Source: Mycobacterium sp. DL592 (GTDB lineage: Bacteria > Actinomycetota > Actinomycetes > Mycobacteriales > Mycobacteriaceae). From it: DNA of 64,000 nucleotides. Every line of letters starts with the position of its first letter. Within the stretch, counting starts at the first letter, position 1. The notes under the pieces are model-generated. The model was not told where the DNA came from and made no database searches. It saw only the letters and a list, made by a program, of their open reading frames with translations. Where the stretch lies: the NCBI RefSeq assembly GCF_011694515.1, contig NZ_CP050192.1, forward strand, positions 3,916,172 through 3,980,171, given 5' to 3'. A program made the position numbers and the translations under genes. Shown piece by piece: positions 34,540-42,468 of this stretch.

Positions 34540-37220
34540 TGCTGATCTCGTCCGTTCTCGGTGGGACCGGATTGGGTGTTGGCGCGGGCGGCCCGCACCC
34601 CGCCGAAGTGGCTGCTGAAAGACTTGCGGACGGCCTCGGGATCGCGGCGCGGAAGCTCAGGGGCCGCGGGCGGTGCAGCGGGCTGGATTCCGTTGGCCGC
34701 CAGGGTGTTCGGCTCGGCCGCTCCGGGAACCAGCCGGGCGCCGGGCTCACGCACCGGCAGGCCGTTTTCGGTGTGCGCCTGCACCGGCACGTTGTCGACG
34801 TCGGCCGCGGTGGCCCAGCCGTTGTCCCACACCGACTTCCAGTCCTGCGGCACCGCGACCGTCTTGGGGTCGACCAGGAACTCCGAGAGCATCTTCTGGT
34901 AGATGAAGTCGGTGTCGGTGTCCTCGGCGTCCGGTGCCGCCAGGTCTACGGCCAGCGCGTCGAGGTCGCCGATGTCGATGGGTGTCTCCTCGAGGTCCTT
35001 CTCCGCGCGTTCCCGGGAGGTGAAGAACGAGGAGGTGTTGGTCGGCTGATCGTGTGCGGCTGCCGGCTCGGCGGCGGGTGTTTCGGCGTCGGCGAACCAT
35101 CGCGACGGCTGGGGTTCTGGCTCTGGTTGCGGTTCGGGCGCTGGGGCGGGGGCACCGGTGATTCCGCTGGATCCCGGCGAGCGCCGAGGCAGCCCGGATG
35201 GTTCGGCGACGGGCTGGCCCTCGAGCGCGGGTGCGGCGAACAGGGCTGCCCGGGCATCCTCGTCGTCGTGGGCCTGCGATCGGGTCTCGGCGTCGAACGG
35301 CCGGGCGTCCGGGCCGATGGGTGCGCCGTGTTCGAGGAGCGACGGCGGCACGTAGAGCTCGGCGGTAGTGCCCGAGGACGGCTGTCCGGCGATCGTGTTG
35401 CGCAGCCGCACCACCATGCCGTGCATGTGGGCGAGCCGGCCGACGACGAAAAGGCCCATGTGCCGGGTGTTGTCGGGGCTGACCTCACCGCCGGCGTGCA
35501 ACCGCATGTTGTTGATCCGCAGATCGGAATCGGTCATGCCGATACCGTCGTCGTGGACCTCGATGAGGACACCGGCGTTGCTCGTGTGCACCGCGGTGAC
35601 GCGTACCGGCGAGATCGGCGGCGAATAGCGCAGCGCGTTGTCGATCAGCTCGGCGAGCATGTGGACCGCGTCGCCGGAGACCCTGCCCACCAGGGCCGAG
35701 TCCGGCACGGCGCCGATCTCCACCCGCTTGTAGTCCTCGACTTCGGACACCGCACCGTTGATCGCACTGGCCAGCGGCAGCGAGTCTCGTTGCTCACGGG
35801 ACACCTGGGCGCCGGCGAGCACCAGCAGGTTGGCGCCGATCCGCCGCATCCGGGTGGCGAGGTGGTCCAGCCGGAACAGGCTCTCCAGCCGTTCGGGATC
35901 CTGCTCGTTGCGCTCGAGCCGGTCGATCAGCGCGAGCTGCTGGTCGACCAGGGAGCGGTTGCGCCGCGACATTGTTTCGAACATGTCGTTGACCAGCAGC
36001 CGAAGGCGGGCTTCGTCACCGGCGAGCAGCAGGGCCTGGATGTGCAGCTCGTCGATCGCGTGCGCGACCTGGCCCACCTCCTCGGTGGTGTAGACCGGCA
36101 ACGGCTCAGGTTCGCGCTCGTCACCGCCGCGGACCCGGGCGATCTCCTGCTCGAGATCGGTGTGGGCCACCTTCAGGGCGCCGTCGCGCAGCGTGCGCAG
36201 CGGCCGGATCAGCGACCGGGCCACCAGGAACACGATGATCAGCGCGATGACGAACGCGGCCAGAACCAGCAGGCCGTCGCGGATGGCGGCGTTGCGGCGG
36301 TCGTCGGCCAGTGCCTGCACGGACTTGGTGATCTGCGCGGTGGTGCTGGTGACGAGATCCGCGGCGATCTTGTCGGTGGCCTGCAGTGACTGGCGCAGGT
36401 CGAGGTTGCCGACCAGGACGGCGTCCGGGTTGGACATGATGCCCATCCGGCGAACCATCTCACCCTGGAGGATCTTGGCGTCCGGCGAGCCGACGCCGAG
36501 CACCTGGCTCATGTCGAACAACGTCGACGGCTCGGTGCCGGCCAGGGTGATCATCGAGGTCCGCAGTTCCGGCTCGGCTAGCTCACCGCCCTGCTCGACG
36601 AGCAGTTCCTGCATGAACATCTGGCCGCGGGCACCGACGGCACGGCTGAGGCCCTGCGTCTGGGCGCGCAGCGTCTCGTCGTCGAGGCGGACCGAGCCGT
36701 TGATGGCGTCCTCGGCGGTCAGCAGGATCGGCGCATAGGTGGTGATGCGCTCCCGCAGCCCGATCGAGTTCGACGAGACCGCGCCGAGCAGTTTCTGGCC
36801 GCCGGCCAGGATGTTGGTGACGCCGGTGCGGACGTCGGCGGCGACATCGGTGTCGTTGAGCTTGCGCTGCAGCGACGCCCTGGCGCTGTCGAAAGTGTTG
36901 GTGGCCGCCGCGGTGTCGCCGTTGGACGAGTACGCCAGCAGCGCCCCCTCCAGCGAGGTCATGTAGTTCTCGATCGACGGGATCATCTGGACGCGGTCGG
37001 CGGCCAGTTGCAGATTGCGGGCCGAGTTGAGGCCGGCGTAGACCCGGGCGCCGCCGAAGGCCAGGGCAAGGGCGAGCGGGATCGCGACGATCGCGAACAC
37101 CTTGCGGCGTACCGGCCAGTTCCGCAGTGACCACCGGGAGGGACGCTTCACCGGCGCGGCCGGCTGCTGAGGGTCCGGCGGCAACTGCCCCACCCCGTCC
37201 GGGGTGGCGAACATGGTCAC
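34536..37220 (-). CDS. mfpE: Conservon sensor histidine-kinase-like protein MfpE
   Basis: Membrane sensor heading the operon, 894 residues. A basic N-terminus and TM1 (~40-62), an extracytoplasmic nitrate/sulfonate-sensor-like region (~63-310), TM2 (~312-335), HAMP, then an HATPase domain with [12 protein letters not shown] (N box) and [11 protein letters not shown] (G1), and a Pro/Ala/Glu-rich disordered C-terminal third. The usual His phosphorylation block of the DHp domain is not recognisable, as in other conservon sensors, so classical phosphorelay is doubtful. GTG 37220 or ATG 37214 are both possible. Corresponds to recalled Rv3365c. Confidence 0.9.
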   Translation of the reverse strand: MTMFATPDGVGQLPPDPQQPAAPVKRPSRWSLRNWPVRRKVFAIVAIPLALALAFGGARVYAGLNSARNLQLAADRVQMIPSIENYMTSLEGALLAYSSNGDTAAATNTFDSARASLQRKLNDTDVAADVRTGVTNILAGGQKLLGAVSSNSIGLRERITTYAPILLTAEDAINGSVRLDDETLRAQTQGLSRAVGARGQMFMQELLVEQGGELAEPELRTSMITLAGTEPSTLFDMSQVLGVGSPDAKILQGEMVRRMGIMSNPDAVLVGNLDLRQSLQATDKIAADLVTSTTAQITKSVQALADDRRNAAIRDGLLVLAAFVIALIIVFLVARSLIRPLRTLRDGALKVAHTDLEQEIARVRGGDEREPEPLPVYTTEEVGQVAHAIDELHIQALLLAGDEARLRLLVNDMFETMSRRNRSLVDQQLALIDRLERNEQDPERLESLFRLDHLATRMRRIGANLLVLAGAQVSREQRDSLPLASAINGAVSEVEDYKRVEIGAVPDSALVGRVSGDAVHMLAELIDNALRYSPPISPVRVTAVHTSNAGVLIEVHDDGIGMTDSDLRINNMRLHAGGEVSPDNTRHMGLFVVGRLAHMHGMVVRLRNTIAGQPSSGTTAELYVPPSLLEHGAPIGPDARPFDAETRSQAHDDEDARAALFAAPALEGQPVAEPSGLPRRSPGSSGITGAPAPAPEPQPEPEPQPSRWFADAETPAAEPAAAHDQPTNTSSFFTSRERAEKDLEETPIDIGDLDALAVDLAAPDAEDTDTDFIYQKMLSEFLVDPKTVAVPQDWKSVWDNGWATAADVDNVPVQAHTENGLPVREPGARLVPGAAEPNTLAANGIQPAAPPAAPELPRRDPEAVRKSFSSHFGGVRAARANTQSGPTENGRDQQ

Positions 37221-37475
37221 TGCACTGCGGCCGGGCTGACGACCGCTGCACCGTTATTCAGTGTTCCCGCCTGCTTCATTGAGACTTCCTGGTCATCGCT
37301 CACCCGTGGCATGCCGACGAGACAGCGAATTACGCCTGGCAATCCGTCGAGTATGACAGCGTTGGCCCGGCATCTCCATAGTCGTTACTGAACAGAGAGG
37401 TTGCGCGGAGAGCAGTGCGCGGCTTTTCGGGGTGGCGAGCAAATTGCACTGCGGCACAACTGAGATCATCATCGG

Positions 37476-37940
37476 ATGTTCCGGGTGATGTTTTACCAAC
37501 CGCGCATCGCGCCGAATACCGGTAACGCGATCCGGATGGTGGCCGCGACCGGATGCGAACTGCACCTGGTCGAGCCGCTGGGCTTCGACCTGTCCGAACC
37601 CAAGCTGCGCCGAGCCGGCCTGGACTACCACGACCTGGCGTCGGTGACCGTGCATCCGTCGTTGGAGGCGGCGTGGTCGGCGGTCGGCGACGCGCGGGTG
37701 TTCGCATTCACCGCCCACGCCGAGCAGCCGTTCACCGACGTCGACTACCTGCCCGGCGATGTGCTGCTGTTCGGGCCCGAACCCACCGGGCTGGACGAGG
37801 CGACGCTGGCCGACCCGCACATCACCGCCCGGGTGCGCATCCCGATGCTGTCGGGGCGGCGCTCACTGAACCTGTCCAACGCGGCAGCCGTCGCCGCCTA
37901 TGAGGCGTGGCGGCAGCACGGCTTCGCCGGTGGCGTCTAG
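37476..37940 (+). CDS. trmL: tRNA (cytidine(34)-2'-O)-methyltransferase
   Basis: SPOUT-class RNA methylase that adds a 2'-O-methyl to the wobble base of leucine tRNAs. The 154-residue length is that of the minimal TrmL dimer subunit. The knot fold shows the three SPOUT motifs: IAPNTGNAIRMVAATG, LLFGPEPTGLD and IPMLSGRRSLNLSNAAAVAAYE. Starts at ATG 37476 with 255 bp before it. It corresponds to recalled Rv3366 (spoU). It converges on the nitroreductase with 8 nt between stops. Confidence 0.93.
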   Translation: MFRVMFYQPRIAPNTGNAIRMVAATGCELHLVEPLGFDLSEPKLRRAGLDYHDLASVTVHPSLEAAWSAVGDARVFAFTAHAEQPFTDVDYLPGDVLLFGPEPTGLDEATLADPHITARVRIPMLSGRRSLNLSNAAAVAAYEAWRQHGFAGGV

Positions 37941-37948
37941 CGGCTAGA

Positions 37949-38590
37949 TCACCAGGTGTCCCAGTGGGTCAGCTGCTCGGCGGGCAGCCGCTTGGCCGGC
38001 TTGAAGCTGGTGCCCTTGGTGTAGGCGATCGGGAACAGCCCGCCCTGGGTGTACTGCTCGTAGGGGATCCCGAGCAGCTCGGCGGTCTTCTTCTCACCCT
38101 CCCCGATCAGGTGCAGCGTGGTCCACGCGGTGCCGAGGCCACGTGAGCGCAGGGCCAGCATGAAGCTCCAGACCGCGGGCAGCAGCGAACCCCAGAACGA
38201 GGCCTGCATTCCCGCATCGGCACCCTCGGGACGGCCTTCGAGGCACGGAATGAGGAACACCGGCGCCTTCTCGAGGTTCTCGTTGAGGTACGACGCTGAA
38301 CTGCGCACCGCGCCCTGCTGCTCGTCGCGGATGTCGCCACGGACCGGGCTGGGCATGTCCAGGTACGGAGTGGCGGTGGCGCGATAGATGTCGGCGATGG
38401 CCTTCTTCTTGGCGGGGTCCTCGACGAAGACCCACTGCCAGCCCTGGGCGTTGGATCCCGTGGGCGCCTGCAACGCCAGGTCGAGACACTCGATCAGAAC
38501 CTCGCGCGGCACCGGCTTGTCGAAGTCGAGCCGCTTGCGCACCGATCGGGTGGAGGTCAGGAGTTCATCAGCGGTCAGATCGAGTGTCAT
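37949..38590 (-). CDS. Nitroreductase-family FMN oxidoreductase
   Basis: FMN-dependent NAD(P)H oxidoreductase, 213 residues, of the nitroreductase family (substrates unknown; related to recalled Rv3368c). Landmarks: SVRKRLDFDKPV near the N-terminus (Arg for FMN phosphate), APTGSNAQGWQWVFV (FMN-binding), and ALRSRGLGTAWTT. ATG 38590 has no ribosome-binding site but a TAGTCT hexamer 6 nt upstream, so it may be leaderless. It is divergent from the PPOX-type gene with only 23 bp between start codons. Confidence 0.9.
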   Translation of the reverse strand: MTLDLTADELLTSTRSVRKRLDFDKPVPREVLIECLDLALQAPTGSNAQGWQWVFVEDPAKKKAIADIYRATATPYLDMPSPVRGDIRDEQQGAVRSSASYLNENLEKAPVFLIPCLEGRPEGADAGMQASFWGSLLPAVWSFMLALRSRGLGTAWTTLHLIGEGEKKTAELLGIPYEQYTQGGLFPIAYTKGTSFKPAKRLPAEQLTHWDTW

Positions 38591-38596
38591 GTCTGG

Positions 38597-38606
38597 AGAC
38601 TACATT
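38597..38606. promoter_or_regulatory. Overlapping divergent -10 hexamers for two leaderless genes
   Basis: Minus-strand TAGTCT (38597-38602) is 6 nt from the ATG at 38590. Plus-strand TACATT (38601-38606) is 7 nt from the ATG at 38614. The two hexamers share two bases, so RNA polymerase cannot melt both at once. Confidence 0.5.
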
Positions 38607-38613
38607 CGGGTTC

Positions 38614-39030
38614 ATGGCCCCCGACCTGACTCCTGAAGTAACCGATCGACTCGTCGCCGATCACTACGGCTGGCTCACCACCGTGGCGAAATCCGGCCAG
38701 CCGGTGCCCAAACTGGTGTGGTTCTACTTCGACGGCACCGACGTCGTCGTCTACACCACCCCGACTGCGGCCAAGGTGCGCCACGTTCGGGCCCACCCGC
38801 AGGTGAGCCTGAACCTGGACTCCGACGGAAACGGGTCGGGCATCATCGTCATCGGCGGCGCCGCCGTGGTGGACTCCGAGGATGCCGACCCCCGCGACGA
38901 CGAACCGTATTGGGCCAAGTACCGCGAGGCCGCCGACCGGTTCGGCCTGACCGAGGCGATGGCCGGCTACAACCTGCGGCTTCGGATCAGCGTCGACAAG
39001 GTGTGGACCACGCCGACGGCCGAGGGTTAA
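38614..39030 (+). CDS. PPOX-class, probably F420-dependent, oxidoreductase
   Basis: Split-barrel flavin or F420-dependent enzyme, 138 residues from ATG 38614. Sequence blocks GWLTTVAKSGQPVPKLVWFYFDGTDVVVYT and ARVKVRHVRAHPQVSLNLDS-like TAAKVRHVRAHPQ typify the pyridoxamine-5'-phosphate oxidase-like family. The longer frame from 38584 reads backwards into the divergent promoter and was rejected. It corresponds to recalled Rv3369. The pairing with a nitroreductase under overlapping promoters suggests alternative expression, which is inference. Short convergent gap to dnaE2. Confidence 0.85.
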   Translation: MAPDLTPEVTDRLVADHYGWLTTVAKSGQPVPKLVWFYFDGTDVVVYTTPTAAKVRHVRAHPQVSLNLDSDGNGSGIIVIGGAAVVDSEDADPRDDEPYWAKYREAADRFGLTEAMAGYNLRLRISVDKVWTTPTAEG

Positions 39031-39108
39031 CGCGCCCGCTCGGTCGAGTGTGCGCTCCCATACCCCAACCGCGGCATGTCGCGGATGAAACCGCACACCC
39101 GACGCCCA

Positions 39109-42100
39109 TTAACGGAAGTCCCGCGAGCGCGAGCTCACCTTCATGGTGATGCGGCCCATCCGTTCGGCGATCACCGTCACCGCGCCGGTGGCGTTTTGCA
39201 CCTGACCGCGGATCAGCAGGGCTGAGGCCGTCTGCGCCAGCTTGCGGTGCCGGCTCCACACCCCCGGGGTGCACAGCACGTTGACCATGCCGGTCTCGTC
39301 CTCGATGTTCATGAACGTCACGCCCTGGGCGGTGGCCGGGCGCTGGCGGTGGGTCACCGCCCCGGCGATCAGGACCCGGCTGCCGTCAGGCACGCCGAGA
39401 AGCTGATCGGCCGGAACGACGCCCATCGCATCGAGGTCCTCGCGCAAGAACTGTGTCGGGTAGCTGTCCGGAGAGATGCCGGTGGCCCACACGTCGGCGG
39501 CGGCCAGTTCCACCTCGGTCATTCCCGGCAACGCAGGCACATGCGACGACGAGCCGACCCCGGGCAGCCGATCGGGACGCTGGGTGGCCGCCGCCCCGGC
39601 CGCCCACAACCCCTCGCGACGCGTGATCGAGAAGCAGCCCAGCGCCCCGGCGGTGGCCAGCGCCTCGGTCTGCGGTACCGAAAGTACAACGCGCTCAGTT
39701 AGATTCAGCAGCGAGGCATACGCTCCGTTAGCCGCCCGCTCATCGACGATGCGCTGGGCGAGCTCGTCACCGATGTGGCGCACCGCACCCAGCCCCAGCC
39801 GCACCTCGAGCCCGTGGTTCTCCAGCGTGGCGTGGGCAAGGCTGGCGTTGACGTCAGGTCCGTGCACGGTGACGCCGTGGCGGCGGGCGTCGGCGACCAG
39901 CGACTGCGGGGAGTAGAAGCCCATCGGCTGGGCACGCAGCAGTGCCGCGCAGAACGCCGCCGGGTGGTAGAGCTTGAACCACGAGGAGTAATACACCAGC
40001 GAGGCGAAGCTCAGCGAATGGCTTTCGGGGAAGCCGAAATTGGCGAATGCCTCCAGTTTTTCGTAGATCCGGTCGGCGACTTCCCCGGTGATGCCGTGCC
40101 GCTGCGCCATCCCGGCGTAGAACCGGTCACGCAGGCGCCGCATCTTCTCGGTGGAGCGTTTGGAACCCATGGCTCGGCGCAACTGGTCGGCCTCGGCCGC
40201 CGAGAACCCCGCGCAGTCCACCGCCAGTTGCATCAGCTGTTCCTGGAACAGCGGCACCCCCAGCGTCTTTCGCAGGGCCGGTTCCATCGAAGGATGGTCG
40301 TAGATCACCGGTTCCAGGCCGTTGCGCCGCTTGATGTAGGGGTGCACCGAGCCGCCCTGAATGGGGCCGGGCCGGATCAGGGCCACCTCCACCACCAGGT
40401 CGTAGAACAGCCGCGGCTTCAACCGCGGCAGGGTGGCCATCTGCGCACGGGACTCCACCTGGAACACCCCGACCGAGTCGGCCTTCTGCAGCATCTCGTA
40501 GACGCGCTTATCGGACAGGTCCAGCCGGGCCAGGTCGACCTCGATACCCTTGTGCTCGGCAACCAGGTCGATGCAGTAGTGCAGCGCCGAGAGCATGCCG
40601 AGGCCGAGTAGGTCGAATTTCACCAAACCGATTGCCGCACAGTCATCTTTGTCCCATTGCAGCACACTGCGGTTCGCCATCCGCGCCCATTCCACCGGGC
40701 ACACGTCGGCGATCGGCCGGTCACAGATCACCATGCCGCCGGAGTGGATGCCCATGTGCCGGGGCAGGTTCTTGATCTCACATGCCAGCTCGATCACCGA
40801 CTCGGGGATGCCCTCGATATCGGGCGAGTCGGCAAGCCCGTCCCAGCGGCTGATCTGCTTGCTCCAGGCGTCCTGCTGGCCCTGCGAGAAGCCCAGCGCA
40901 CGGGCCATGTCGCGCACCGCGCTGCGCCCGCGGTAGGTGATGACGTTGGCGACCTGAGCGGCATAGTCACGGCCATAGCGGTCGTAGACATACTGGATGG
41001 CCTTTTCGCGCAGGTCGGATTCGATGTCGATGTCGATGTCGGGCGGCCCGTCGCGAGCCGGGGACAGGAACCGCTCGAAGAGCAGACCGTTGGCCACCGG
41101 GTCGACGGCAGTGACCCCCAGTGCGTAGCAGACCGCCGAGTTGGCCGCCGATCCGCGCCCCTGGCACAGGATGTCGTTGCGACGGCAGAACTCGGTGATG
41201 TCGTGTACCACCAGGAAGTAGCCCGGGAACTTCAGCTGGGAGATGACATCGAGCTCCCGCTCGATCTGGGCGTAGGCCTTCGGCGCACCGTCCCGCGGGC
41301 CGTAGCGTCGGGCGGCCCCGAGCATGGTCAGCTCGCGCAACCAGCTGTCCTCGGTGTGCCCCGCGGGGACGTCGAAAGGCGGCAGCTGGGGGGCGATCAG
41401 CGCGAGCCCGAAGGCACATTGCTCACCGAGATCGGCTGCGGCAGTGACCACTTCGGGATACTCGAAGAACAGCCGGGCCATCTCGTCACCGGAGCGCAGG
41501 TGCGACCCGCCCAGCGGGGCCAACCAACCCGCCGCGGAGTCCAGAGACTGGCGGGCCCGGATCGCACCCATCGCCATGGCCAGCCTGCCCCGCCCGGGCT
41601 CGGCCACATGCGCGGCGGTGGTGGCGACCACCGTCAGCCCGAATCTCGGCGCGAGAGCGGCCAGGGCCGCGTTGCGTTCGTCGTCGAGCGGGTCACCGTG
41701 ATGAGTGAGCTCGACACTGACCCGGTCGGCCCCGAACCGGTCGACCAGGTCGGCAAGAGCCTGCGCGGCAGCCTCCGGACCGCCAGCCGAGAGCGCTTGC
41801 CGGACATGGCCTTTGCGGCATCCGGTCAGGATGTGCCAGTGCCCGCCGGCCGCCTCGGCCAGCGCGTCGTAGTCGTAGAGCGGTTTGCCCTTCTCCCCGC
41901 CGGCCAGGTGCGCGCGGGCGATCGCACGGGACAGCCGGCGGTAACCTTCCGGCCCGCGGGCCAGCACCAGCAGATGCGGGCCCGGCGGATCGGGGGCGTC
42001 AGTGCGCGGGGTGTTGCCGAGCGACAGCTCGGCACCGAAGACGGTGCGCATGTCGAGTTCCTTGGCGGCCTCGGCGAAGCGCACCACCCCGTAGAGGCCG

Positions 42101-42402
42101 TCGTGGTCGGTGAGCGCCACGGCCCGCAGGTCGAGCCGCGCCGCCTCCTCGACGAGCTCCTCCGGGGTGCTGGCCCCGTCGAGAAAGCTGTAGGCCGAAT
42201 GCGCGTGCAACTCGGCATAGGGAACACCGGAACGCAGCGGTTGCGCACCGGCCGGTTCGTAGGGTTGCCGCTTGCGGGACCAGGCCGGGCTGTCCCCGCC
42301 GTCGGCGTGCGGCTCCCCCAGGGCTTGACCGGTGCGGCGCGGCTTGCCGTTGAGCACCCGCTCCATCTCGCCCCAACTCGGCGGGCCGTTGTGCCATCCC
42401 AC
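39109..42402 (-). CDS. dnaE2: Error-prone DNA polymerase DnaE2
   Basis: C-family polymerase of the mycobacterial damage-induced mutasome, working with ImuA' and ImuB. Length 1097 aa (M. tuberculosis DnaE2 is close). N-terminal PHP domain: YAELHAHSAYSFLDGAS and ALTDHDGLYGVV. Polymerase active site: GPPDIDIDIESDLREKAIQY with the catalytic Asp pair. A helix-hairpin-helix region and OB-fold follow toward the C-terminus. The GTG at 42402 is supported by a TAGGCT hexamer 7 nt upstream and by the LexA box just beyond it. It diverges from the HelD-type gene. Confidence 0.95.
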   Translation of the reverse strand: MGWHNGPPSWGEMERVLNGKPRRTGQALGEPHADGGDSPAWSRKRQPYEPAGAQPLRSGVPYAELHAHSAYSFLDGASTPEELVEEAARLDLRAVALTDHDGLYGVVRFAEAAKELDMRTVFGAELSLGNTPRTDAPDPPGPHLLVLARGPEGYRRLSRAIARAHLAGGEKGKPLYDYDALAEAAGGHWHILTGCRKGHVRQALSAGGPEAAAQALADLVDRFGADRVSVELTHHGDPLDDERNAALAALAPRFGLTVVATTAAHVAEPGRGRLAMAMGAIRARQSLDSAAGWLAPLGGSHLRSGDEMARLFFEYPEVVTAAADLGEQCAFGLALIAPQLPPFDVPAGHTEDSWLRELTMLGAARRYGPRDGAPKAYAQIERELDVISQLKFPGYFLVVHDITEFCRRNDILCQGRGSAANSAVCYALGVTAVDPVANGLLFERFLSPARDGPPDIDIDIESDLREKAIQYVYDRYGRDYAAQVANVITYRGRSAVRDMARALGFSQGQQDAWSKQISRWDGLADSPDIEGIPESVIELACEIKNLPRHMGIHSGGMVICDRPIADVCPVEWARMANRSVLQWDKDDCAAIGLVKFDLLGLGMLSALHYCIDLVAEHKGIEVDLARLDLSDKRVYEMLQKADSVGVFQVESRAQMATLPRLKPRLFYDLVVEVALIRPGPIQGGSVHPYIKRRNGLEPVIYDHPSMEPALRKTLGVPLFQEQLMQLAVDCAGFSAAEADQLRRAMGSKRSTEKMRRLRDRFYAGMAQRHGITGEVADRIYEKLEAFANFGFPESHSLSFASLVYYSSWFKLYHPAAFCAALLRAQPMGFYSPQSLVADARRHGVTVHGPDVNASLAHATLENHGLEVRLGLGAVRHIGDELAQRIVDERAANGAYASLLNLTERVVLSVPQTEALATAGALGCFSITRREGLWAAGAAATQRPDRLPGVGSSSHVPALPGMTEVELAAADVWATGISPDSYPTQFLREDLDAMGVVPADQLLGVPDGSRVLIAGAVTHRQRPATAQGVTFMNIEDETGMVNVLCTPGVWSRHRKLAQTASALLIRGQVQNATGAVTVIAERMGRITMKVSSRSRDFR

Positions 42403-42409
42403 CCCGGTC

Positions 42410-42415
42410 AGCCTA
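42410..42415 (-). promoter_or_regulatory. Candidate -10 hexamer (TAGGCT) for leaderless dnaE2
   Basis: On the minus strand TAGGCT lies 7 nt before the GTG at 42402 and only 1 bp from the LexA box. Confidence 0.5.
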
Positions 42416-42416
42416 A

Positions 42417-42432
42417 TCGAACATATGTTCTA
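42417..42432. promoter_or_regulatory. LexA (SOS) box between dnaE2 and the HelD-type gene
   Basis: TCGAACATATGTTCTA matches the mycobacterial SOS box TCGAAC-N4-GTTCGA in 11 of 12 fixed positions. It sits immediately upstream of the dnaE2 -10, so LexA would block RNA polymerase, and 37 bp before the divergent ATG at 42469. Confidence 0.85.
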
Positions 42433-42468
42433 AGACCAGGTGGTAGCGGACAATGACGGATAGGAGCA

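Noticed and set aside
34488..36389. 633-residue plus-strand frame opposite mfpE
   Set aside because: Antisense shadow with low-complexity Arg/Gly/Val composition; mfpE motifs are clear.
39031..39108. Terminator between the PPOX gene and dnaE2
   Set aside because: Only a weak CCGCG/CGCGG stem is visible, without a T-run.
40657..42456. 599-residue plus-strand frame opposite dnaE2
   Set aside because: Shadow of dnaE2; also crosses the LexA box.
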